Below, in pieces: positions 32,677 through 44,862 of a stretch of DNA of 64,000 nt (position 1 is the first letter of the stretch; every line of letters starts with the position of its first letter). The notes under the pieces are model-generated. The model did not search any database. It was not told the DNA's origin and saw nothing but the letters and a program-made list of their open reading frames with translations. The position numbers and the translations under genes are program-made. The DNA comes from Azolla caroliniana (lineage: Eukaryota > Polypodiophyta), in assembly GCA_043228905.1 (NCBI GenBank), contig JBHGNT010000003.1, forward strand, positions 3,162,001-3,226,000, read 5' to 3'.

Positions 32677-32879
32677 ACTTGAGGGAGGTGCCAGTTCATG
32701 GGGGGTGAGGGGATGAGGTTATATGGACTTAGGTCTTCCATATTTGATATCCCATGTCTTGCATGAAATCCTTGTTGTTAATGTAGTTAGTTAGTAGAAT
32801 TTATGTGTGTTTTATTCTCCGATAATCATGATGGCTATGACTGTTTCCCAACTTTGTTTACGTATTTTAATGGACAATC

Positions 32880-33140
32880 GTAATGGCACTCGTAGCAGTG
32901 ATTAGTGAACTAATTAGTGTTTTTTGCATTGAGCAAGAACTAGTCGAACGCCAGCAAAGTTAAGTTTCAGTTTATTTTATTGTGTAAACTTATATTTCCT
33001 CTCAAACAATGACAGTGTATAAATGAATTGAGTCAATTCGTCCCCATTTTCCTTCAAATTACTCATGTTGATTTGCGACCAACTTCTAATTCAATTTATT
33101 TCAAATCAGGTTGTGAAAATGATGTGATCAATATTTGTGT
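32880..33140. repeat. Dispersed module (also at 37890-38110 and 49995-50230)
   Basis: Shared anchors: AATGGACAATC(G/T)TAATGGC, TTTAAGTTTCAGTTTATTTT-like stretch, TCAAACAATGACA(G/T)TGTATAAA, CCATTTTCCTTCAAATTACT. It is non-coding. Confidence 0.7.
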
Positions 33141-33616
33141 TTTTCAAATGTGTCCTGATCAGTGATGTATTTACCATCATTAATCCAACAGAGATCGACA
33201 CAAAAACCTCTAACAACTTTGCTTCAAATAAAGGAAAACTTTGTCTCTAACTAAAATCAAGATCCAGCTTGTCTGTAATATAAATTAAAGAATGGCAAGG
33301 AGTATGAGTTGAGGAGGAACATCCTTCCATATGCACAACACCTTTACAATAAGGAGTGGACTCTGATAGGTATACTCAGCTCATGATTTTGGCATTCTTA
33401 TCTCCAGTTTGTGTGTGTGTGTGTATGTGTCTCATTAATGACACTTTGACATCTCTAGTATTTTCACTTACGAAATTATGTTTTTGTGGTGAAAGTTATT
33501 GAATACTCGACCTTCGAAATGCATGAGTTATGCCCAATATGTAATTGATTGATATATTTGAAGATATTAAAATATGACCACGTCAATATATTAATATCAG
33601 AGTGTTCTAAAGCCTA

Positions 33617-33637
33617 CCCCCCCCCCCCCCCCCCCCC
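33617..33637. repeat. Homopolymer of 21 C
   Basis: A pure C run lies between AGCCTA and AGTTAAGATGTC. The paralogous positions have about 6 C (38888-38893, and near 52597). It may be replication slippage or an assembly artefact. Confidence 0.8.
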
Positions 33638-33779
33638 AGTTAAGATGTCTATTTCCCTAATTAAATGTTCCTATCAGTTGGGTTGAAAAACAAAAGACAC
33701 ATCAAAGGAGTAGTTCAGAGAAATTACTCAATGGAAGGCCAATTATTTGAGTAAAAATGGATGAAATGACCCCTGAATT

Positions 33780-34630
33780 CATACAATGTGAAGTTTAAGA
33801 GATATCGTGTTTATTGAAAGCTTGTAAACAAAGTTGGTGAAAAGTCTAAAGGTCATCAAACATAATTATGTCACATTAGAAGAGAAAACGCAAGTCCAAT
33901 TAAGACAAAGCAAAATTCGGTTTTGGATGCTCAATAATCCCCCATGAAAAGCAATAACTTGTGGAAAAAGTTTAAAGTTTGAGTAGGCCAGGCTGCTGTA
34001 AAAGCTATGAAGATGCCACCATGTCTTGTCATATGAATTCCTTCATAACAAGCACTCAATTACATCTGGCGATGACAGAAAAGTGTGTACCATCCAGGCA
34101 ATAGTTAGTGTATTTAAATATACAGTTTTTGGTTGTACCCCTCAATATCGATTATATAGCATATTACAAAATTGAGATGAATAGGCTAACGTTAGTATAT
34201 CACGCAATGGAATTTTGAGATCAATAGACCAGTCCTCCTGTCTTGTCGATTGCACTCTAACCAATCCTTGAAATCTATCATACATCCATCAGTTATTGAA
34301 GTTTGGTGGGGGGATATTCTAACAAACTTTCTAGTAATTTTTTGAAACGGGAGGTAGAAAGACAAACTAAATGGATTTGGCGAAAGTGATTCGTTATTGT
34401 GACAACTTACAAGTATGTATGTTCATGAGAGTAATAGAACTAATAATTGCATTAGGGTTGATTCGGACATTCTATAATCAATCAATTTGTTTGCCATCGT
34501 GTTCAACGTGTAGGTAATTTAATGAACGTGGGATCAGGAAGAAGATGATGATGACGATAGAGAAGAACAAATTGTGCTTCAGTACTTCACTGCGTCAATC
34601 TACTCAAATTTAACTCCCACAACATCTATG
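33780..34630. repeat. DUF247 3'-side module, copy at 33.8 kb
   Basis: Recurs at 38160-38780 (partial), 43715-44450, 50290-50830 (partial) and 52750-53580, with a diverged copy at 21040-21450. Order: AAGAGATATCGTGTTTATTGAAAG; TGAGTAGGCCAGGCTGCTG; ACGTTAG(C/T)ATATCACGCAATGG; GGGGGGATATTCTAACAAAC; GTGTTCAAC(T/G)TGTAGGTAATTT; GATCAGGAAG then a (GAT)n stretch. No coding capacity. Confidence 0.8.
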
Positions 34631-34639
34631 TCCATTAAT

Positions 34640-35440
34640 TTTTTACATGAATCGTTGAAACGATTCACCATAAATAAATAATCGTCCACAATATTTCATA
34701 GGGCAATCCGATACAAGACTACAATTTACAAATACATAAATAACGGGAGTTAGTTAAGGTAAAAAATCAAACCAATAAATATTTTATAGGAGAATCATGA
34801 AAACGATTCACCATAAATACATAATCTTCCACAATATTTCCTAGGGTAATCTGGTACAGGAATATAAAAACATAAATAATGGAAAATTTTTAAACTAATA
34901 AATCAAACTATTATTTAACTTATACATGAATCACTAAAGCGATCAACCATATGTACATAGTCTTCCACAATATTTGATAAGGCAATCTGTCCAAGACTAT
35001 AAATACATAAATAGTGGGCAGTAAACAAACCCGAAGATCAACCTAATAACTAGTTTATAGATAAATCATGCAAACGATTTACAATTAGTACGTAATCTTC
35101 CCCAATATTTCATAGCGCAATATGGTCCAGGACTAAAAATATATAAATAGTCGGGCATTAAATAAACCTGTGAATCAAAGTAATATTTAATTTATACATG
35201 AATCTTGAAAACGATTCACATAAGTATATAATCTTCTACGATATACCATAAGGCATTCTGGATCAGCACTACAAATACATAAATAGTCGGGCATTAAATA
35301 AACACATGAGTCATACTAATATTTAATTTAAGAATGAATCATGAAAACGATTCACCATAAGTACATAATCTTCCACAATATTTCAGAAGACAATCTGGTT
35401 TCGGACTACAAAGATATAAATACGGGGCAATAATCAAACG
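34640..35440. repeat. ~136-bp tandem array, about six units
   Basis: CGATTCACC-type anchors at 34661, 34804, 34940, 35075, 35213 and 35348 give periods of 143, 136, 135, 138 and 135. Each unit has ATGAATC.TGAAA CGATTCACCATAAG, TACATAATCTTCCACAATATTTC and ACTACAAATACATAAATA. Shorter arrays of the same unit occur at 39165-39579 and 53600-53787, and single or partial units at 21510-21640 and 45180-45220. Confidence 0.9.
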
Positions 35441-35505
35441 GTGAATTTAGGAAAAGCTTATTGAGTTGAAGGTTTGTTACGTCCTGTCCTAGTGTAAATC
35501 TTAGG

Positions 35506-36184
35506 TTAAGTTTTGCTGTTGAGATAACCTAAGACTGTAAAGACTGTCTGCAACATTGAAGCTATTAGCAGTAGAAACGCGGATACGAATGATACCGTAT
35601 ACCATGGCCGAGAAAAGAGCATTTCACGAAGCTCGACACCCCAGCGATGCCATCTGGAGGAATGGTCGGCCAGAATTTCACCTACCATATGTTCGGTTAC
35701 CCAGGAGCATGGCATCCTTGCCCATGCTGTCTATATCGAACGGAATGTTTAGGCTGAATCCGTCTTGCATTTCTAGGAGCTCTAGGAGGAAAACAGTGTC
35801 GATAGTGATCACAAGTTGTAGCCACGGTAAGTCGTCATATTCGTTGGAAATGTCAACATAGTGGCTCGTAAGTGTAGGTTCTTGATCAAGCTGGAACGCC
35901 TCTATGAGCTGTTGTATACCTTGTATGCCATGAGTTTTCATGAACTTTAGAATAGCCTTTGCTTTGTAGTTTCTAATGTACTCTAATTCCAGACTTTTAT
36001 AGTATGGGACTATTGTGAGCATTTTCGGTTTGTATGTCTCTGCCTTTTTCTTCTTGTAGGCTTTGGGGTACTTCGGAATTCTGGAAATTTCGGGAGTATC
36101 GTTATTTTCGTTGTTGTCGTTGATTAATTCAATGATTGACAGTCTCCATTTGGTTTGTTTTAAGCTAGGTCGACTGGAACCCAT
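35506..36184 (-). pseudogene. DUF247 copy 4, large internal deletion
   Basis: ATG at 36184 starts MGSSRPSLKQTKWRLSIIEL. The N-terminal half is intact for ~160 codons through TYKPKMLTIVPYYKSLELE, IQGIQQLIEAFQLDQEP and VITIDTVFLLELLE, to DAMLLGN at about 35700. There the sequence jumps to the C-terminal end (MVGEILADHSSRWHR, LREMLFSRPWYTVSF, then a hydrophobic end YLNSKT) in another frame, stop at 35506. Roughly 230-250 codons between the GNQIP block and the C-terminal domain are missing. The two ends themselves are well preserved, so the deletion is probably the main lesion. The 136-bp array lies directly downstream. Confidence 0.85.
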
Positions 36185-37240
36185 CTGGCCGTTGATGTTT
36201 ATTGTTTAAATCGGTAGCGCAGTTTAAATTATCTACAGCTCCTTAATCGGTCAAAGTGTAGTGATGGTTAGGTTAACATCTGGGGCTGTCCCTCTTGTGA
36301 TGTTTTTTCGGTTGTTAATAATCTCGTTATCCGTATTTATAATATTTCTTCTTTCGCATGTTGCGTTAATCTTTTTACGTTATAGATTCGTTGCTTGTTG
36401 TCATGAAAACATTGTTGCTTATGTTCCTTTCGTAGCTTGGAGGTTAATTTATCCCAATGCGATGCCTTCTGTGTTTTTGAAGGCACAAAAACAGATAGGA
36501 TTGCTGTAAACTATAGTAATTTCCGTGTAGACAAGAATCATTTATCTTAGTGTGCGAATTAAGGGTATATATTTAATCGATTATTGATTTATATATTATT
36601 TTATCATGATCTTGTTTGTGTTGTTTTATGTTGTCTTATCTATGTTATAGGGTCAAGTAGGCCTTTTGCTGTTCCTAAGGAATTTAGGGTGACTCATATA
36701 CTTTCAGTTGGCCGCGGGCACTGCCATTTAGTGTAGTGCGGATATTCAGTTTGCTTGCAATATCGGCAACACGGTAACAAAAATTGTTTTAACTTCAGCT
36801 GAAAACATTCTCGATTCCAATGAATTATTTTGTGTGTATTTGTATCAGTCGTCTCGACTTGTTAGTGCATGCCTTTTTGTGGACTGGTTAAACCCTATAA
36901 CACTCACATTTCATGTGGTTCCCAAAAATATATGACTTAATAGCAGTCACGGCTAGCATAGATGAGGAAATGTAAGTAACCGAAATTTGTAAAATTATGT
37001 GTAGTGTGGCTGTATAGTTAATTATCATATTTTTATCAAAATATCCCCTTTTCAGTGATAGTATTATGGAGATATTTCTGTCTAGAATATTCTGTAATAA
37101 GGCAATCGACTTGCCTTCTTCGAGTTAAAATGAAGTACGTTTTGTATTTCTTTCATTTGACATTCAACTTTGCTTCTATCACATCACAATAGGAACTTAG
37201 ATTAGAACGCCCAATAATTAACGTGAAATGCATATCCTAA
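36185..37240. repeat. Upstream region of DUF247 copy 4, shared with copies 5 and 6
   Basis: 36185-36520 parallels 40620-40950 and 46520-46860 (GATTCGTTGCTTGTT, CAATGCGATGCCTTCTGTG anchors), i.e. the 5' flanks of three DUF247 genes of the same type. Further out, 36600-37140 has looser similarity to 40990-41740. No gene seen. Confidence 0.65.
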
Positions 37241-37299
37241 AATTCGTGGACGGGATCAGTTTAAAAGATTTGACATTCGACAACATTATCTACGGAAAT

Positions 37300-37880
37300 A
37301 TAGTCACATGGTATAAGATTCAAAAATCGGATAATATTCACCTTTGCAATGAGACTCTGTGAATCACGTTTTTTGTGGATCGGATTCCGCCTGTGTGCTA
37401 AGGTGGCTTAAAAAAAGCTAAGGATGTACGTCCTTTAGAATCTCGCCAATCGTGGGATTTGAGAAGAAATGACATCCGTGTATAGAGTTAGAAATGACCC
37501 ATAATTGGGATATATCAAATGAGAATTTGGTTAATCTAATCAATCTCTCTCTCTTTCTCTGTATATATATATATATAAATATATATATGAGAACTTACAA
37601 TAATAAACTTACATCAGAGTATTATTGTCTTCTTTATATTATAGTTTGTAGTTCTTCCGAAGTCTCCAATATTTCAACTTTCATCTTTCCTAATTTATGA
37701 TGACTGTATGGGATTTAGATTTCGATTTCGTTACGAGTTCTCATTTCTAGATTGCATACTGACAAAAACATAATCACAAATCATGGTTATGTTGCATATA
37801 GTGTTTTTGTATGATTTTATATTCCAAGGATAGTGACATAGATTCCTTGTAGGCCAGTAATGTAGTGGTAGGTTACCCGA
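37300..37880. repeat. (CT)n(AT)n-bearing module, copy at 37.3 kb
   Basis: Parallels 44560-45160 and 48990-49640: AGTCACATGGTATAAGATTC, GCAATGAGACTCTGTG, GGGATATATCAAATGAGAAT, then a CT/AT microsatellite (37541-37587 here; 44797-44862; 49264-49322), ATTTCAACTTTCATCTTTCC, CCTTGTAGGCCA(G/A)TAA. The microsatellite length differs between copies. Confidence 0.8.
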
Positions 37881-37889
37881 CCTTTTGAA

Positions 37890-38780
37890 TGGACAATCTT
37901 AATGGCAGTTGTAGCAGTTTAGTGAACGAATTAGTGTTTTCTGCGTTGAGCAAGAACTACTCAAACGTAAGCAAATTTAAGTTTCAGTTTATTTTAATGT
38001 GTAAGCCTATATTTCCTGTCGAACAATGACATTGTATAAAGGAATTCAGTGAATTCGTACCCATTTTCCTTCAAATTACTCGTGTTTATTTACGACGAAC
38101 TTCTAATTCAATCGAAATCCAATTATTTGAGTAAAAATGCATGAAATGATCCCTGTATTTAGACAATGTGAAGTATAAGAGATATTGTGTTTAATTAAAG
38201 TCTGTAAATAATGTTGGTGAAGAGTCTAATGGTCATGAAACATAAACATGTCACATTAGAATAGAAAACGCAAGTCCGATTAGGACATAGCGAAATTTGT
38301 TTTTGCATAAACTAAATCTCCCAGAAAAAGCAATTCTTTGTGGAAAAAGTTTAAGGTTTGAGTAGGCCAGGCTGCTGTAAAAGTTGTGAAGATTCCTCCA
38401 TGTCTTGTCATATGAATTCCATCATAACAAGCACTCAATTAAATCTGGCGATGACAGAAAAGTGTGTATCATCCAGGAAATAGTTAGTGTATTTAAATAT
38501 TCAGTTTTTGGTTGTACCCCTCAATATTAAGTATATAGCATATTACAAAATTGAGATGAATAGGCTGACGTTAGCATATCACGCAATGGAATTTTGGGTT
38601 CAATAGACCAATGTTCCTGTCCTATCGATTGCATTCTAACGTTAGCATATCACGCATTGGAATTTTGAGATCAATAGACCAGTCTTCTTGTCTTGTCGAT
38701 TGCATCCTAACGTTAGCATATTACGCAATGGAATTTTGAGATTAATAGACCAGTCCTACTGTCTTGTCGATTATATTCCG
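37890..38780. repeat. Modules fused in another order, including a 71-bp triplication
   Basis: 37890-38110 matches 32880-33120; 38160-38560 matches 33790-34170. At 38569-38781 a 71-bp unit starting CGTTAGCATAT is present three times in tandem (38569, 38640, 38711), where the 34.2-kb copy has it once and the 50.7-kb copy twice. Confidence 0.8.
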
Positions 38781-39160
38781 ACCTTCGAAATGCATGAGTT
38801 ATGCTCAGTATGCAATCGATTGATATATTTGAAGATATTAAAATATGACAACGTCAATATATTAATATCAGAGTGTTCTAAAGCCTACCCCCCAGTTAAG
38901 ATGTCTATTTCCCTAATTAGTTGTTCCTATCAGTTGGGTTCAAAACCAAAATACACATCAAAGGAGTAATTCAGAGAAATTACTCAATGGAAGTCCAATT
39001 ATTTGAGTAAAAATGGATGAAATGTCCCCTGAAGTCATTCAATGTGAAGTTTAAGAGATATCGTGTTTATTGAAAGCCTGGAAACAATATTGTTGCAAAG
39101 CCTAAAGGTCATGAACCATAATTATGTGACATTAGAAGAGAAAACGCAAGTCCAATTAAG
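38781..39160. repeat. Module copy (compare 33500-33900)
   Basis: Parallels 33515-33900: AATATTAATATCAGAGTGTTC, CCTACCCCCCAGTTAAGATG, CATCAAAGGAGTA, GTGAAGTTTAAGAGATATCG. It holds the short version of the C tract. Confidence 0.75.
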
Positions 39161-39164
39161 ACTA

Positions 39165-39579
39165 TAAACATATAATCTTCCACAATATTTGATAAGGAAA
39201 TCTGTGCAGGACTATAAATACATAAATAGTGGGCAATAAACATACCCGTAGATTAACCTAATAACTAACTTATAGATGAATCATTGAAACGATTTACAAC
39301 AAGTAGATAATCTTCCCTAATATTTCATAACGCAATATATGGTTGAGGACTATAAATAGATAAATGGTCGGGCATTAAATAAACCTACAAATCAAACAAA
39401 TATTTAATTTATACATGAATCTTGAAAACGATTCACATAAGTATATAATCTTTTACGATATTCCATCAGGTAATCTGGATCAGCACTACAAATACATAAA
39501 TAGTCCGGCATTAAATAAACATATGAACCATACTAATATTTAATTTAAGAATCATAAAAACGATTCACCATAAGTACAT
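39165..39579. repeat. 136-bp array, about three units, joined to DUF247 copy 5
   Basis: Anchors at 39290, 39429 and 39561 (periods 139 and 132). The last unit breaks off at AAGTACAT and continues directly as the reverse complement of DUF247 coding sequence (CCTCCGTTTCATCGTCCACG). Confidence 0.85.
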
Positions 39580-40619
39580 CCTCCGTTTCATCGTCCACGA
39601 TTATTAGCGGAAGATGTAGTCGACGTTTTCGGTGCTTATACTTTATCACTGAAATGTTACCTAGGGTCGCCGTGAATGAAATGTTGGCTTTGCGGAGTTC
39701 AGATGCACTTGGCAGTCGAACAGAACTCCCCTTGTTAGATGCTGCGAGATTGGAACATTGTAGGTTGTTCAGTAAAGAAGAACACAATTGACCAGGTATT
39801 CTCCTGCCTTCTTCTGAAATGTATATTCCCACATGCTTCTAAAATGAATTTTCTACAGTCCATACAGTCATCCCTAGTCTCGTTTGGAATATGTCGTAAA
39901 TCCGTAATGCTCGACAGGTAGACGCACTCAAGTAGTGTTAAGCCAATACTCCTCTCGAAGGCGTCTTCCCCATCAAATATCTGTTGTATATTCTGTTCTA
40001 AAATAAAGAATGGAGTCCTCCAGTTAATAAAGTTTCTGATTACCTGATTCATATTAAAGGTCAATGTCGTTGGGTAGAGTTTATAAAGTTTCAGGAGAAA
40101 TTTGATTGGAATTTGGTTGCCGAGGAGGAGGGAATCCCTGTTCATGCTCTCTATATCTGACCACATGGAAGACCACCCGTTTTTGACAGCCCTGCCATTC
40201 TCTATGAGCATTTCTAAGAGGAAGACTGTGTCGATAGCGATCACAAGTTCCAGACACTGTATGTCGTCATAAGCGTCGGAAATGTCAGCATAGTGCCAGG
40301 TAAGTCTATGTTCTTGATCAAACTTGAATGCCTCTATGAGCTGTTGTATACCTGGTATGCCATGCTTTTTCATGAACATTTAAGTAGCATTTGCTTTGCA
40401 GTTTATAATGCAATCCGATTCTAGACTTTTATAGTATGGACCCATGGGCAGTAATCTAGGTTTGTATGTCTGGGTCTTCGGCTTTGAGGAGGCTTTGGGG
40501 TACTTTGAAATTCTTAAAATTTCGGGATCAGCTGTATCTTCGTTGTTATCGTTGTTGATCAATTCAAGGATTGACAGTCTCCATTTAGTTTCTTTTAAGT
40601 CTGGTCGACGGGAACCCAT
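39545..40619 (-). pseudogene. DUF247 copy 5, C-terminally truncated
   Basis: ATG at 40619 starts MGSRRPDLKETKWRLSILEL. One in-frame TAA (40380-40382) sits between KANAT and MFMKKHGIPGIQQL. The frame then runs intact for over 200 codons: VIAIDTVFLLEMLIENG, SLLLGNQIPIKFLLKLY, TLLECVYLSS. A shift near 39800 leads to ASELRKANISF and LHLPLIIVDDETEDVL. Coding ends abruptly at about 39580, where the 136-bp array begins, so the last ~130 codons and the membrane anchor are lost. Only two small lesions plus the truncation: one of the better preserved copies. Confidence 0.85.
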
Positions 40620-42520
40620 CTTTCACAGCGCACTCTAGATTTTCAACAGCTGCTTCTTCGGTGAAAGTGGTCTAGTGATGATTCTCGTTATTATTTGGAG
40701 CTGTCACTCTTTGGATGTCTTTTCTACGCTCAGTAATCTCAGTATACATATTAGTAATGTTCGTTCATTTGACGTAATTTAATTGTCTTTTTGTGTCACA
40801 GATTCGTTGCTTGTTCTCTTGAAATCGTGGTTGCTTATATTCATTTCGTAGTCTGGAGGTCAATTGATCTAAATGCGATGCATTCTGTGTTTGAAAGAGA
40901 GAAAAAAAGATATAGAGGTTTTTCTGAAGAATAGTAATTTCCGTGTAAACCCGAATCATTGCACTTTACCATGCGTATAGTCGATTATTGTATTATTTTC
41001 GATTTTATCATCTTATTTGTGTTCTTTTATGTTGTTGTCTATCTTATGGTGTCACGTAGGCCTTTGCTTGTCTAAAGAATCCAGTGCTCCTCATGTGCTT
41101 TTGGTTTTCCGTGGACACTCCCTGCTACTGTGTTGTGTTGTGTGTGAGGAAATAAATATAGAGACTTTGCCTTTAAGATGAGCAACACGGTGATGAAAAT
41201 CGTTTGTATCTTCATCTGAATCGATACTCGATTCCAATGAATTGTTTTGTGTGCATTTGTATCAGTTGTCTTGACTTGTTATTGCATGTTTCTTTGTAGA
41301 CCGCTCAATAATATATGAAAAGACCCATGCCAGTTATGTTTGATGCGGTTTCAAAATATATCACTGAATAACAGTTATGATTAACATAGATAAGGAGATC
41401 TTCTAAAATCTGGGTGAATACTTTTTGTTTTTGATAGATATGTAATGATTAAAGATGTAAATACCATTTGTAGAACATCATCTCGTGAAACTCCAAACCA
41501 ATTATAATAAAATATATTGTCCTGCTGTTATATCGTATGAAAGGTATAGGTTAGAATGATTCTATCAACGGAGAATAAATCTAGTCAGACATTTTGCATG
41601 TTACCTCGAAATCAAAGTAATATAACATAGTAAAATTTTCTGTATATTGGATGAACTATGGAGCTATTTCTGTCTTGAACATTGGTTAATTAAGCAATCT
41701 TCTTGCCTTGTTCCAGTTAAAATGAAGTACATTTTGCATGTCCCACAAAAAAGTGCCGCTTTAGCTCAATCATTCGACATATGGTGAATCTTAATGAACA
41801 ACTCTCTATAACATAAAGGTAATAGTAAACCCTTGATGTGTGTCACAAATGAAGATTTAAGAGGATGAAAGGCCGAATTGAAGACTTGGAAATAGCTAGA
41901 GTAAACAGAGAGATTGTATATGGGTTCACAAAAAGTACCTGACATCTATCAAGAGGGTTTGTGAGGACTGGTGAGCAATATGTGGTATCACTGCAATTGT
42001 GCTCTAATTCATTAAAAGTTACCCATGAGAAGTGATATTAAGAGGTGTAGTTGTTTGTGAATGAGCTGGAAATTTTCAGCCCTAGTTGATAGGTTTGTGT
42101 CCTTCGCTTTGGACAATGTGTCACGTTGGTTAATGACAATGTGATTAATGACAATATTTACCATAATGATCACAATGTCTTTGCAAAACATAATATGCGG
42201 GTCATAGTCATGTGATTACATTCGTACAACAAATAAAAAGTCTGCTCGGATTTACGTCTCAAACTGATATAACTGGTTTGAGAAAGAAAAATTGAGTGAG
42301 TCTGCTAATGATCAATTTAATTAAAAGAAACAATTAAGCATGAAAGAAACGGAGAGTTTGTGGTAAATGCTAGTAAATTGGTTATTACTCATCATATTAT
42401 GGGCTCTGATTTAGCACTAATGACCACTTTTCGTTTATCCTCCATGCAAGTGACCGTATTGGCAATGTTAATGAAAACCACCAATGCAATCAGGAAACAG
42501 TCATGGTCATTGTGACGATT
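40620..42520. other. DUF247 5' flank and intergenic DNA
   Basis: 40620-40950 is the shared upstream segment of copies 4-6. From 41000 on only diverged repeat pieces (41690-42000 resembles 51060-51750). No gene supported. Confidence 0.5.
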
Positions 42521-42526
42521 TTAGAC

Positions 42527-42965
42527 TGTTAGTATTTGAAGTTCCGCTAACTTTAAGAAATCACGTATTATTAATAAGCATTTTGTGTTTCTGTAAGGTG
42601 ATTGATAATCCTAATTTGAATGGTAGATATTACATTTTGACCTTCCACACCATAGTTCTGGTTGATGACCTCTTCCATATTTCCATGTTGAAAACATGTC
42701 TCTATCATTTCATCTTTTATGCCTTTCTCTCTAGGCTTCTATGCACCTCATCCCTTCAGAGCTACCCCTTCCCGAAATTCTATAAAGACTTGTGTTGTCT
42801 GAAATTCATAGTACTATTGGGTCGGACATTCCTTTCCGTTTGCTCACGAAACATTTTTCCGTTGGATTCTTCTCGTACTCTAGAAGCCACTCCATCCCAA
42901 TGTCTTATGCTCTTTGATAATACATCCCAATGTCTGGTCTTTCACTCCATCCCAATGTCTTAGTA
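42527..42965. repeat. Duplicated segment (partner 55790-56215)
   Basis: Same order in both: AATTCCGCTAAC, TTAATAAGCATTTTGTGTTTCT, TTGAATGGTAGATATTACAT, CTTCAGAGCTACCCC, TTGGGTCGGACATTCCTTTC. Both end with the short phrase TCCATCCCAATGTCTT two to three times. An open frame here is not protein-like. Confidence 0.8.
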
Positions 42966-43379
42966 TTGATGATTGACTTCCTATCTGAGTATTGATGATG
43001 ATTTCTTCTCTGTTTCTTCGGTCTATGTAGATTGTTGTGCACCCATCAGCGGGCTCTTCGTGAACATGAGCTTGAAACAGAACATATGTAGGGAAATGGG
43101 CTCTGATACCATGTAAAGAAAGGAGAGTGATTCGCAAATAGCTAGAGTAAACAAAGAGATGCTATAGGCTCGTTATTTGATGTTTATATATGTGGCCTAG
43201 ATGGTTTGAATTCTCTTTTAATTTACCCCAATCATTGGCCATTCCAAACTCTACAAGTAGACATTCATTTCAAGTTCCCCAAGATAGATGAGCGTTCCAT
43301 GAATTTCTTCACATAAATGGCCTTACATCTATCAAGAGGGGCTCTCTTATTTGGGAGCTCTCTTATACTTGTTGTTTGT

Positions 43380-43980
43380 GGATATAACCTCAAGGTTATT
43401 TATATATGAATAAAGATCTCCAACTATTTGTGGGGAGCATTAGGTGAGCTTTATTACTTTGAAGGTGAGTTTCTTTCCCTGAAGGCAACCTTGTGAACCC
43501 AAGTTGGGAATATCCCACTATGTACCCCATCCATGAAACAAGTATAGAATCATTTATGAAATTACGAAACAATGTGAATCACACTATAACTATGACATTG
43601 ATAAGTACAAAAAGTTAAAGTGTGATTCACATTGTTTCGGGTCATCCTGTACCGTTGAATCGAGCACCCACACCACACAGATTGGGTATAGAGGCATTTC
43701 AGCCCATTGTGAAGTTTAAGAGATATCGTGTTTATTGAAAGCCTGTAAACAATGTTGGTGAAAACTCTAAAGGTCATGAAACATAATTATGTCACATTAG
43801 AAGAGAAAAAGCAAGTCTAATTAAGACGTAGCGAAATTCGATTTTGGTAGCTCAATAATCCCCTATGAAAAGCAATAATTTGTGGAAGAAGTTTAAAGTT
43901 TGAGTAGGCCAGGCTGCTGTAAAAGCTATGAAGATGCAACCATGTCTTGTCATATGAATTGCTTCAAACAAACCTCTCAA
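43380..43980. repeat. Segment nearly identical to 63486-64000
   Basis: The two copies differ at only a few visible positions over ~520 bases, far fewer than other module pairs, so this is a recent duplication. Both contain the 21-bp inverted repeat, and the 63-kb copy runs off the window. Confidence 0.9.
43565..43639. repeat. Perfect 21-bp inverted repeat, 33-base loop
   Basis: Arms 43565-43585 and 43619-43639 are exact reverse complements (starting CGAAACAATG, ending AATCACACT). An identical structure lies at 63692-63712 / 63746-63766. The 32.2-kb copy has only the left arm. No terminator-like T-run or small-RNA evidence. Confidence 0.9.
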
Positions 43981-44450
43981 TTACATCTGGTGATGACAGA
44001 AAGCTATGTATCCATTCTAGCACTAATGTAGTGTATTTAATGATTCAGTTTTAGGTTGTACCCCTCAATATCGATTACATAAGCATATCACAGAAATGAG
44101 ATCAATAGGCTAACGTTAGCATATCACACAATGGGAATTTGAGATCAATAGACCAGTCCTCCTGTCTTGTCGATTGCCATCTAACCAATCCCTCAAATGT
44201 ATCATCCATCCAGCACTTATTGAAGTTTGATGGGGGGATATTCTAACAAACTGTCTAGTAATTGGCGCTATGAAAGACAAACTAAATAGATTTGGCGGAA
44301 GGCATTCGTTATTGTAACAACTTACAAGTATGTATGTTAATGAGACTAATAGAGCTAATAATCGCATTAGGGTTGATTTGGACATTCTATAATTAATCAA
44401 TTTGTTTGCCATCGTGTTCAACTTGTAGGTAATTTAATGAACGTGGGAAT
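43981..44450. repeat. Continuation of the DUF247 3'-side module
   Basis: Matches 34030-34520 and 53030-53490. It ends at GTGTTCAACTTGTAGGTAATTTAATGAACGTGGGA and then leaves the module before the 136-bp array. Confidence 0.7.
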
Positions 44451-44529
44451 GAAAGCAAAATCAAAACCAATCCGAACATGGTCGCATGTAATAAGATGGG
44501 TAAGAATGATTTCAAAGTACATATTTTTG

Positions 44530-44821
44530 TATTTCTGCACTATAAAAAAATATAGTCACATGGTATAAGATTCAAAAATAGGATAATATTCACCTTTGCA
44601 ATGAGACTCTGTGCATCATTTTTTGTGTGGATCCGACTCCGCCTGTGTGCTAATGTGCCTTTAAACTAGCTAAGGATGTAGGTCCTTTAGAAGCTCGCCA
44701 ATCTTCGGAATTGAGAAGAAATGACATCCATGTATAGAATTAGAAATGAGCAATAATTGGGATATATCAAATGAGAATTTGGTCAATCTAATCAATCTAT
44801 CTCTCTCTCTCTCTGTCTCTG

Positions 44822-44862
<41 letters not shown>

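Noticed and set aside
43562-43777. 71-residue minus-strand frame, also at 63689-63904
   Set aside because: The conserved frame reflects a very recent DNA duplication that includes the inverted repeat; the protein has no recognisable features.
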